This document shows positions 23,108-30,146 of a stretch of 42,166 bases of DNA, in pieces. Both the position numbers and the translations under genes were made by a program. The stretch's first letter is position 1. Each line of letters opens with the position of its first letter. The notes under the pieces were generated by a model, which did not search any database, was not told where the DNA came from, and saw nothing but the letters and a program-made list of their open reading frames with translations. Location: the NCBI GenBank assembly GCA_947474395.1, contig CANJID010000036.1, positions 1-42,166 on the forward strand, read 5' to 3'. The DNA comes from Caulobacterales bacterium (GTDB lineage: Bacteria > Pseudomonadota > Alphaproteobacteria > Caulobacterales > Caulobacteraceae).

Positions 23108-24079
23108 ATGAGCGAACCCACGCCGATGATCGAGGTCGATGACCTCGTCTACGACTACCCTTCAGCGAGAGCTCTGCACGGGGTCGGTTTTCGCATCCGC
23201 CAGGGCGCGGTCCTGGCCCTCGTGGGACCGAACGGGGCGGGCAAGTCGACCCTGATGCGCTGCATCGCCGCCCTCGACCGGCCGACGGGGGGCAGGATCA
23301 CTGTCGCGGGCCTCGACACCGAGGCCGAGCCTCGCGGGGTGCACGCGGCCCTCGGCTACCTGCCGGACTTCTTCGGCCTCTACGACGAGCTGTCGGTGCG
23401 CCGCTCCCTGATCTACGCCGCCCGCTCGCGGGGGGTGCCCGCCGGGGACGCCGACGCCGCGGCCCTCAGGGCGGCCGAGCGGGTGGCCCTGACCGACCGG
23501 CTGGAGACCCGCGCGGGCGAGCTGTCGCGGGGCCTGCGCCAGCGCCTCGCCATCGCCCAGACCATCGTGCACGAGCCCCGCGTCCTGTTGCTGGACGAGC
23601 CGGCGGCGGGCCTGGACCCCGAGGCGCGGCGCAGCCTGTCGGACCTGATGCGCAGCCTGGCGGCGGGGGGCATGACCATTCTGGTCTCCTCCCACATCCT
23701 GGCCGAGCTGGAGGACTACTGCACCGAGATGCTGATGATCCGCGACGGCCGCGTGGCCGGCGAAGGGGTGGTCAGCGCCGGCTCCGGGTCCAGCGGGAGC
23801 GCGCACGCGGCCGAGCGGGTGCGGGTGGTGTTCGGCGAGACCGCCGATCTGGCCGCCCGTCTCGAGGCCCTGGGCCTGAAGGTCGAGCAGCTCAGCGGGC
23901 ATGAGGCGGTCCTGGCCCTCGATCCCGGCCCCGACGCCGAGGCGCGGACCCTGACCGCCCTGGTGGGCGCCGGGCTGGCGGTGAAGAGCTTCGCCCCGGT
24001 GCGCGCCAGCCTGGAACAGGCCTATCTCGAAGAGGCCCGGCGCGGGCCGCCGCTCCCGCCGATGGAGACTCAAGCGTGA
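23108..24079 (+). CDS. ABC transporter ATP-binding protein
   Basis: 323 residues. Walker A is GPNGAGKS (40-47), the signature is ELSRGLRQR (an LSGGQ variant with Arg) and Walker B is LLLDEP, followed by the switch-His segment VSSHILAELEDYC. These features are typical of the export/lipid-type ABC-2 ATPases (CcmA/NodI-like). The C-terminal ~90 residues form an extra domain after a Gly/Ser linker (SAGSGSSGSAH). The start codon has no good ribosome-binding site; a second ATG lies at 23126. Its stop overlaps the permease start (GTGA). Function is probably efflux or membrane remodelling; the substrate is unknown. Confidence 0.9.
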   Translation: MSEPTPMIEVDDLVYDYPSARALHGVGFRIRQGAVLALVGPNGAGKSTLMRCIAALDRPTGGRITVAGLDTEAEPRGVHAALGYLPDFFGLYDELSVRRSLIYAARSRGVPAGDADAAALRAAERVALTDRLETRAGELSRGLRQRLAIAQTIVHEPRVLLLDEPAAGLDPEARRSLSDLMRSLAAGGMTILVSSHILAELEDYCTEMLMIRDGRVAGEGVVSAGSGSSGSAHAAERVRVVFGETADLAARLEALGLKVEQLSGHEAVLALDPGPDAEARTLTALVGAGLAVKSFAPVRASLEQAYLEEARRGPPLPPMETQA

Positions 24080-25452
24080 ACCCCGAGCTGCAGCGCAACC
24101 TCTGGCTCGAGGCCTCGTCACGCCGGATCGTCTGGGCGGTGGTGGTCCAGGCGGTGATCTATGGGGCGACCCTCGCCATCACCAACCAGTCGACCGACGC
24201 CCTGGCCGCCGTGGGGGTGATCGTGTTCGGGGTGGCCGCCCTGATCTGGGGTCCCCGGGCCGCCGGCCGCGCCATCGGCGGCGAGGTGGCCATGCGCACC
24301 TGGGACTTCCAGCGGCTCTCGGCCCTGAAGCCGTGGACCATGACCTGGGGCAAGCTTGCGGGCGCGACGAGCCTGTCCTGGCTGGTCGCGGGCGTGGGCC
24401 TGGCGATCGCCTTCGCCGAAATGTTCGTGAAGTCGCGCGATCCGGGCCAGGCCGTGGCCTGGCTCGTGCTGATAGTCGCCTTCGCCGTGCTGATGCAGGC
24501 CGGCGCCATGGCCCTGGCCCTGGTCGGCGTTCGCCGAGCCCGGGCGGAAGGGCGCCTCGCCACCCTGCGCCTGACCCCAGGGACCCTTGTCGGGGTGATG
24601 GTGGTGATGTGGGCCTTGCAGCATGTCGCGCCGTTCGGGCGGCCGATCGGGGTCGTGGGCCTGGGCTCCCTCCTGCCGGGCTTCGGCGGCGATGGCGGCC
24701 GGATCGAGTGGTGGGGCCTCGTCCTGGGCAAGACCTGGTTCGCCGCCCTTTCCGCCTCCGTGTTCGCGGGCTGGGCCGTGCTCGCCTCCTGGCGGCTGAT
24801 GCGGTTGGAGCTGCAGATGCGCAACAGTCCCTGGACCTGGGGCTGTTTCGTGGTCTTCGCCGCCCTTTACGGGGCAGGGTTCGTCTTCTCCACCGGCCTG
24901 TCGGAGATGTTCGCCGTGGCCGGGGCGGTGTCCGCCGCCTGCGCCTACGCCGCCGCCTTCGCCGAGCCGGCCGACCGGGTGGGCATCCGCCTGTTCGTGG
25001 ACGCCCTGGTCCGCATGGACATACGCCGCATCTGGGCCGAGCTCCCGCCGGTGATCGGGCCTGTGAAGATGGCGGCCTTCTGCGCCGTTGGCCTCGCCGT
25101 CGTCGCCACCCCACCGCTGGCGCCCGCCCTGCAGACCGAGTGGCGGCTGATGGGCTTCGCCGCCCTGGCCTTCCTGCTGCGCGACCTCGGGGTGATCGCC
25201 TATTTCCGCTTCGGGCCACGCCCGGGCCGGGGGGACCTGGGAGCCGTGCTGGGCCTCTTCCTGCTGTATTTTGCCGGTGGCCTGGCGGGGAAGTCCCTGC
25301 TGGGCGCCGAGGGCGGGGCGATCTTCATGCCGACCTTCGGCAGCCTGGGCTCCAGCCTCGCCCCGGTCAGCCTGGCCTCGGGCCTGGTCCAGGCCGCCGC
25401 CGTCTGGTTCCTTGCCTGGAGCCGCATCCGTAAGCCGGAAGTGAGCGCGTAA
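24076..25452 (+). CDS. ABC transporter permease (ABC-2 type, about 12 membrane segments)
   Basis: 458 residues, mostly hydrophobic, starting at a GTG that overlaps the ATPase gene stop by 4 bp. The amphipathic segment GEVAMRTWDFQRLSALKPW followed by MTWGKLAG matches the cytoplasmic loop region of ABC-2-like permeases in which 'working' helices contact the ATPase. Hydrophobic segments continue to the C-terminus without a soluble domain. Together with 23108-24079 it forms a complete two-gene exporter; no accessory membrane-fusion protein is adjacent. Confidence 0.82.
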   Translation: MNPELQRNLWLEASSRRIVWAVVVQAVIYGATLAITNQSTDALAAVGVIVFGVAALIWGPRAAGRAIGGEVAMRTWDFQRLSALKPWTMTWGKLAGATSLSWLVAGVGLAIAFAEMFVKSRDPGQAVAWLVLIVAFAVLMQAGAMALALVGVRRARAEGRLATLRLTPGTLVGVMVVMWALQHVAPFGRPIGVVGLGSLLPGFGGDGGRIEWWGLVLGKTWFAALSASVFAGWAVLASWRLMRLELQMRNSPWTWGCFVVFAALYGAGFVFSTGLSEMFAVAGAVSAACAYAAAFAEPADRVGIRLFVDALVRMDIRRIWAELPPVIGPVKMAAFCAVGLAVVATPPLAPALQTEWRLMGFAALAFLLRDLGVIAYFRFGPRPGRGDLGAVLGLFLLYFAGGLAGKSLLGAEGGAIFMPTFGSLGSSLAPVSLASGLVQAAAVWFLAWSRIRKPEVSA

Positions 25453-25547
25453 GCTGCCAAAGACGTAATCACTTTGTCGCGGATTCAGGTGCGGGCGGTC
25501 CCGGCCGCGCGCTAAGCTGTCCCCACCCCATCCAAGGAGGTCCTGTG

Positions 25548-26486
25548 ATGATCCGCAGCGTCCTGGTCCCCGCCGCCGCCGCGTTGCTGGCGCTCGCGGT
25601 CCTGTCTCAGCCCACAGCCGCTCAGCCGCCGGGCGGAGGCGCCGATCCCCTGATCCGCGAGGGCCAGACCCGCAAGGTCTCCGACCACGTCTGGGTGATC
25701 CCCGACAACAGCGTGCCGATGGTCCCCAACGTCGGCATCATCATCGGCAGCAAAGCCACCCTGGTGATCGACACCGGCATGGGCGCGCGCAACGGCGAAA
25801 CGGTGATGCGCGAGGTGGCCAAGGTCAGCCGCAACGCCGAGATCTACCTCGTCGCCACCCACTTCCATCCCGAGCACGACCTCGGCGCCGGGGGCTTCCC
25901 GGCCTCGGTGAAGATGATCCGCTCGCAGGAGCAGGTGAAGGACATCGAGGAGTTCGGCCTGACGCAGCGGGACCAGTTCGCCGCCCGCTCGCCTCTCAAC
26001 GCCGAACTGCTGAAGGGCGCGACCTTCCGCAAGGCCGACATCCTGTTCGATCAGGAACGCATGCTCGACCTCGGCGGGGTGCAGGTGCGCTTTATCGCCA
26101 TGGGCTCGGCCAACCACACCCGCGGCGACACCGCCATCATGGTGCAGCCGGACGCGGTGCTGTTCTCGGGCGACGACGCCATGTCGGGCGCCCCGGCCTT
26201 CGCCAGTCCCTATTCCAACCTCGCCCACTGGCTGGCGAGCCTGGACCGCCTCGATGCGCTCAAGCCCAAGGTGGTGGTGCCGAGCCACGGGCCCGTGGGC
26301 GACGCAGGCTTCATCGCCGGCTATCGCAGCCTGTTCATCACCGTGCGCGACCGGGCCACGGCCCTGAAGCGCGAGGGCAAGACGGTGGACGAGACGGTGG
26401 CGACGGTCTCCGGGGAGCTCACGCCCCGCTGGGACCGGGGCCGGGTCGGCGGCGCGATCCGCGCGGCCTACGCCGAGGCGCGCTAG
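25548..26486 (+). CDS. Secreted metallo-beta-lactamase-fold hydrolase
   Basis: 312 residues with a Sec signal peptide ending QPTAAQ. Metal motifs are THFHPEHDLG (the usual HxHxDH reads HxHxEH, Asp to Glu), then SANHTRGD and the final His in VVPSHGPV, with FSGDDAM between. The fold and layout resemble periplasmic MBL proteins of the quinoprotein-relay/SoxH-like group, but the substrate cannot be named. AAGGAGG (25534-25540) gives 7-nt spacing to the ATG at 25548, preferred over the adjacent GTG at 25545. The downstream gene starts 6 nt after its stop, so they are probably co-transcribed. Confidence 0.85.
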   Translation: MIRSVLVPAAAALLALAVLSQPTAAQPPGGGADPLIREGQTRKVSDHVWVIPDNSVPMVPNVGIIIGSKATLVIDTGMGARNGETVMREVAKVSRNAEIYLVATHFHPEHDLGAGGFPASVKMIRSQEQVKDIEEFGLTQRDQFAARSPLNAELLKGATFRKADILFDQERMLDLGGVQVRFIAMGSANHTRGDTAIMVQPDAVLFSGDDAMSGAPAFASPYSNLAHWLASLDRLDALKPKVVVPSHGPVGDAGFIAGYRSLFITVRDRATALKREGKTVDETVATVSGELTPRWDRGRVGGAIRAAYAEAR

Positions 26487-26492
26487 GGGCTG

Positions 26493-27116
26493 ATGACCGA
26501 AGCGCCCAGTGTGCCGAGCGTTGACGACCCTGCGGCCTCGGTCTGGAGGATCGGGGAGAACCTGCCCTGGACGGCGCCCTGGACCGGTGAGCGGCGCTTC
26601 TGGCTGCAGCCTTCCGAGGGCTTTCCCGGCCTGACCGAGATCGTGCAGGCGACGGCCCCCGGCGAGGGCGAGCCCATGCTGAGCGGCATGAACGTGATGC
26701 GCCAGCGGCTGGGGGTGACCAGGCTGCTCTGCCACGTCTGCGGCAAGCCGACGCCCAAGTCCGACCGCTACCTCTTCCCCACGGCGACGGGGACCTTCCT
26801 GCCCATGGCCAACGGGGAGCAACGCTACGTCAGCCACCTGCCGCCGACCCATGCGGCCTGCGCCGAACGGGCGATGCGGCTCTGCCCGCACCTGCGCACC
26901 CGCTACGCCCGGCCGGTGCGCTTCCCCACCGACGAGGGCCGCATCCGCCCCGAGACCAGCCTGCCCGACAGCCTCAAGTTCCTCGAGGCCCAGATCCCCC
27001 GCGACCGCCCGGTGGTCTATTCCTATTATCGTATCTACAGCCCGGCCTTTTCGCGGCTGGTGCAGCGGGTCCGCGCCGAGCACGCGGCAGGGGACGGGAC
27101 CAGGGAGGGGACATGA
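26493..27116 (+). CDS. Conserved-looking protein of unknown function with Cys/His metal-site pattern
   Basis: 207 residues, not recognised. It has Cys80-x2-Cys83 (LLCHVCGKPTP) and a second cluster His120, Cys123, Cys131, His133 (THAACAERAMRLCPHL). The spacing suggests a treble-clef or ribbon-type zinc site. A Trp-rich N-terminal third and a basic C-terminus flank it, and there is no signal peptide. The start ATG lies 6 nt after the MBL stop with AGGGG near, and its stop overlaps the next gene (ATGA), so it is in a three-gene operon. A role cannot be inferred from context. Confidence 0.8.
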   Translation: MTEAPSVPSVDDPAASVWRIGENLPWTAPWTGERRFWLQPSEGFPGLTEIVQATAPGEGEPMLSGMNVMRQRLGVTRLLCHVCGKPTPKSDRYLFPTATGTFLPMANGEQRYVSHLPPTHAACAERAMRLCPHLRTRYARPVRFPTDEGRIRPETSLPDSLKFLEAQIPRDRPVVYSYYRIYSPAFSRLVQRVRAEHAAGDGTREGT

Positions 27117-27403
27117 CGAGGACCGGTCTGGGCGTCCTGGCGGCGGGCCTCGCCATCCTGTCGGCGAGCGGCTGCAGCCAGCCCCCCGCCCCGTCCAATC
27201 AGCAGGCCGCGGCCCTTCCGCCGCCGCCGGTCGCGGCGCCGGTGGCGACCGGCCAGGTTCCGCCGCTCGACCCGGCCCTGCGCGAACGCATCCGTCAGAG
27301 GGACGCGCGGATCGCCGCCGCGAAGGGCGGCCAAAGCCAGTTCGACGCGTACCTCGACGCCGCCAAGCGCGTGCAGGCGGAAGGGCGGGAGCGCGGGCGC
27401 TAG
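27113..27403 (+). CDS. Small lipoprotein, function unknown
   Basis: 96 residues. Residues 1-21 form a lipoprotein signal with lipobox SASGC (Cys21). Then comes a Pro/Ala/Gln-rich spacer, and a C-terminal ~40 residues predicted to be one charged helix (LRERIRQRDARIAAAKGG). The start overlaps the previous gene by 4 bp. Its stop overlaps the convergent DNA ligase stop by 4 bp (shared CTAG). No family recognised. Confidence 0.8.
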   Translation: MTRTGLGVLAAGLAILSASGCSQPPAPSNQQAAALPPPPVAAPVATGQVPPLDPALRERIRQRDARIAAAKGGQSQFDAYLDAAKRVQAEGRERGR

Positions 27404-29031
27404 CTGGGCGCCCGGCCCGCCTCGATCGTCTCCAGCATCCGCTCGAGGGTTTCCAGGGTGTCGGCCTCGGCGGCGGGTTTGTCCCAGCGGATGCGGCTGA
27501 TCCTGGGGAAGCGCATGGCCACCCCCGACTTGTGGCGGGCGGAGCGCTGCAGCCCCTCGAACGCCACCTCGAACACCAGGCCGAAGCCCCGGTCGGCCCG
27601 GACCGAACGGACGGGCCCGAACCGCTCGACGGTGTTGTCGCGGACGAACTTGTCGATCTCCTTCAGCTCCTCGTCAGTGAAGCCGAAATAGGCCTTGCCC
27701 ACCGGGGTCAGCTCCCCCTCCCGCCAGACCCCGAAGGTGTAGTCCGAATAGAAGCTCGACCGCTTGCCGTGGCCGCGCTGGGCGTACATCAGCACCGCGT
27801 CCACGAGGTAGGGATCGCGCTTCCACTTGAACCACGGCCCTTTGGGGCGGCCTGCCTCATAGAGGCTGTCCTTGCGCTTCAGCATCAGCCCTTCGGCGGC
27901 GAGCGGATCGCCTTCCGGCGGATTGGCCCGCAAGGCCGCCAGTTCATCCCAGGTCTCGAAGGGGAGCATTTCCGACAGGCCCAGCCGCTCGTTGCCGTGG
28001 GCGGCGATGAAGGCCTCCAGCCGGCCCCGGCGCAGGACGAAGGGCAGGGCGCGCAGGTCCTCGCCACCTTCGGACAGCAAATCGTAGGCGCGGATGCCGG
28101 CGGGGTGCGCCGCCACCAGCTTGGCGTCGGCGGTCTTGCGGTTCAGCCGCTGCTGCAGGTCCCCGAAGGGGGCGACACGGCCCTCGCGCAGGACCAGAAG
28201 CTCCCCGTCTATGGCCCCCTCGAAATCCAGGGCCGCCATCAGGTCGGGGAAGGCGTGTGTGATTTCGTCGCCGGTGCGCGAATAGAGCCGCGCCACCCCG
28301 CCCTCCCGCACGGCCTGGATACGGATGCCGTCCCACTTCCACTCGGCGGCGAAGTCTGCCGGGTCGAGCTTGGGGAAATCCGCCGCCTCGTCGATCGCCT
28401 GGGCCAGCATCACCGGACGGAAGCGCCCCGGGGCCTCCGGATCGGGGCGGGGGCCGCGCCCCTCGATCCAGGCGAACAGCTCGGCATAGGGCGGGGCGAC
28501 GGCGTGCCAGACCTCCTCGATCTCGGCGACGGGGATGACGTGGCCGTACCGCGTGGCGAGATCCGCCGCCGCCTGCTTGGCGAGGCGCGCGGAGAGGCCC
28601 ACCCGCAGGCCGCCGGTCAGGAGCTTCAGCAGGGCCCAGCGGCCGTCGGGATCGAGGGCGTCCAGCCAGCCTTCGAGCAGGGCCGGGGTCTGGGCGCGAT
28701 GGGCGGTGCGCAGGGTGTCCACCACTTCGGACAGCTCCGGCTCGCGGTTGGCCCCACGCTTGGCGGGCCAGATCAGGGCCACGGTCTCGGCGAGGTCGCC
28801 GACATAGTCGTAGGACCAGGCGAAGAGCTGCGGATCGACCCGCGCCTCCACCGCCTTGCGGATCATGGCAGGCTTGGCGGCGTCGAAGGTCAGGGCGCCG
28901 GTCAGGGCCGCCAGGGCCCAGCCCCGGTCGGGGTCCGGCTCGGCCGCCAGGAAGTCGCGCACCAGGGTCAGCTTGGCGTTGCGCGAAGCGGTCAGGGACA
29001 GACGGTCCAGCAGGTGAGCGAAGGCGCGCAT
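27400..29031 (-). CDS. ATP-dependent DNA ligase of the PP_1105 type
   Basis: 543 residues. An N-terminal helical domain (1-200) is followed by the nucleotidyltransferase core with motif I EWKWDGIRIQ (adenylated Lys232). Motif III-like AIDGELLVLR, motif IV EGLMLKRKDS and motif V WFKWKRDPY follow, then an OB domain with VFEVAFEGLQRS. It seals nicks in DNA with ATP, in addition to the NAD-dependent LigA presumed elsewhere. In many bacteria this ligase is clustered with an MBL-type exonuclease, an Lhr helicase and a phosphoesterase as a repair module; here no such partner is adjacent (29032 onward is a promoter region and a TonB-like gene). It shares 4 bp at the 3' end with the small lipoprotein gene. 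Confidence 0.9.
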   Translation of the reverse strand: MRAFAHLLDRLSLTASRNAKLTLVRDFLAAEPDPDRGWALAALTGALTFDAAKPAMIRKAVEARVDPQLFAWSYDYVGDLAETVALIWPAKRGANREPELSEVVDTLRTAHRAQTPALLEGWLDALDPDGRWALLKLLTGGLRVGLSARLAKQAAADLATRYGHVIPVAEIEEVWHAVAPPYAELFAWIEGRGPRPDPEAPGRFRPVMLAQAIDEAADFPKLDPADFAAEWKWDGIRIQAVREGGVARLYSRTGDEITHAFPDLMAALDFEGAIDGELLVLREGRVAPFGDLQQRLNRKTADAKLVAAHPAGIRAYDLLSEGGEDLRALPFVLRRGRLEAFIAAHGNERLGLSEMLPFETWDELAALRANPPEGDPLAAEGLMLKRKDSLYEAGRPKGPWFKWKRDPYLVDAVLMYAQRGHGKRSSFYSDYTFGVWREGELTPVGKAYFGFTDEELKEIDKFVRDNTVERFGPVRSVRADRGFGLVFEVAFEGLQRSARHKSGVAMRFPRISRIRWDKPAAEADTLETLERMLETIEAGRAPS

Positions 29032-29069
29032 GGCTTCTAAAGGTAGTCCGGCCCGCGCCCGGTTCCACC

Positions 29070-29135
29070 TGACATGTCACAACTTGGGTTGAAATGTCAG
29101 ATTCAAGTTATCGTGCGTGACATTACAGAAGTCAC
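29070..29135 (+). promoter_or_regulatory. Cluster of TGTCA/TGACA boxes upstream of the TonB-like gene
   Basis: Within 66 bp there are the perfect palindrome TGACATGTCA (29070-29079), ATGTCA (29094-29099), TGACAT (29118-29123) and GTCAC (29131-29135). The last two also form GTGAC-N9-GTCAC. This repetition is far denser than elsewhere in the window and looks like a multi-site operator, about 90-155 bp before the TonB-like start codon. It lies between two divergent genes and could also serve the ligase. Confidence 0.45.
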
Positions 29136-29224
29136 AAAGCCATGACTGGCGATAGTTGAACGTTTACGGAAAGCAGAATCCGTCGGATGCTTTACGTACA
29201 AAAGCAATAGAGGGAGAAATGGCC

Positions 29225-29956
29225 ATGATTGTTCGTCTCGCGGGCGGCGGCGGGGCCGTCGTCAATCACCGGCTGCTGGGGGACGCCCGTCCGCGAAAGC
29301 TGTCGCGCGGCATGACTCTCGCCATCGCCGGCTCCATCGCCCTGCACGCGGCGGCGGTGCTCTACGTCTACCACCAGCGTTTCATGGTCCCGGCCGCCCC
29401 GACCGAAACCCCGGATGCGCGCTCGATCGTCTTCCAGCGGCTGATCCCCCTGGTCCCGCCCAAGCCGACCGACAAACCGACCCGTACGGACGTTCACCAG
29501 ACGACGATTTCCTCCGAGACGCCCCCGGACAGGGTGATCGAGGTTCCGCCCGCGCCGCCGCCGGCCCCTGACATCACGATCCCGACCCGCCTCTTCGACC
29601 CGCCGACGAGCTATGTGGCCCCGCCCGAACCGACGCCGCCCCTGCCGCCCCAGCCCAGGATTATCCGCAACCCGACCTGGATCAGCCGGCCTTCCGCCGA
29701 ACAGTTGGCGCAGTCCTATCCGCCCCGGGCCCTCCGGCTGGGGACCACCGGGATCGCCGTGCTGGACTGCAAGGTCGCCGCGTCGGGGACCGTCGGAGGC
29801 TGCACGGTCGCCTCGGAAACACCGATGGGTCAGGGCTTCGGCCAGGCCGCCATCAGCCTCTCGCGCTTCTTCCGCATGAGTCCGCGCACTGTCGATGGCC
29901 AGGCGGTCGATGGCGGCGTGATCACCATCCCGATCCGCTTCCGTCTTGTGGACTGA
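29225..29956 (+). CDS. TonB-family energy transducer protein
   Basis: 243 residues. A short cytoplasmic N-terminus is followed by one membrane segment (~31-49), then a proline-rich periplasmic spacer (~55-165: [24 protein letters not shown]). The C-terminal TonB domain has [20 protein letters not shown] and ends in PIRFRLVD, with two Cys (LDCKV, GGCTV) that could form a disulfide. It would couple the inner-membrane proton gradient to outer-membrane receptors. No exbB/exbD is adjacent, so it is an additional, orphan TonB. The ATG at 29225 has AGGGAG 8 nt upstream; ATG 29219 and a TTG at 29156 are in frame but worse placed. Confidence 0.85.
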   Translation: MIVRLAGGGGAVVNHRLLGDARPRKLSRGMTLAIAGSIALHAAAVLYVYHQRFMVPAAPTETPDARSIVFQRLIPLVPPKPTDKPTRTDVHQTTISSETPPDRVIEVPPAPPPAPDITIPTRLFDPPTSYVAPPEPTPPLPPQPRIIRNPTWISRPSAEQLAQSYPPRALRLGTTGIAVLDCKVAASGTVGGCTVASETPMGQGFGQAAISLSRFFRMSPRTVDGQAVDGGVITIPIRFRLVD

Positions 29957-29981
29957 GTGACGGATTTGGCGCGCTCATCTT

Positions 29982-30128
29982 GACCTCTCCCCGGTGGGGA
30001 GAGGGAGGGGCCCGTTCGGCTTTAGCCGAATGGGAAGGTGAGGGGGGCTGGCGTGGTGCAGCTGTATCCTTAGCCCCCTCACCCGGAGCGCTTACGCGCT
30101 CTCGACCTCTCCCCACCGGGGAGAGGGG
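29982..30128 (+). repeat. Five-hairpin intergenic repeat element, third (divergent) copy
   Basis: 147 bp, bounded on both ends by the hairpin CCTCTCCCC-N3-GGGGAGAGG (29984-30004 and 30106-30126). Inside are CCCGTTCGGCT-TT-AGCCGAATGGG (~30011-30034), a long central stem pairing GGTGAGGGG... with ...CCCCTCACC (~30037 to ~30084), and GAGCGC-TTAC-GCGCTC (~30086-30102). The order of short, short, long, short, short hairpins is the same as in the copies at 7757 and 33461, although the sequence is different. It lies between the TonB-like gene and the convergent tannase-family gene. Confidence 0.82.
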
Positions 30129-30146
30129 AAAACCCGACGGCCCGCG

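Noticed and set aside
26851-29040. 729-codon plus-strand open frame opposite the DNA ligase
   Set aside because: Ligase motifs on the minus strand are complete; the opposite frame is low-complexity and has no start signal.
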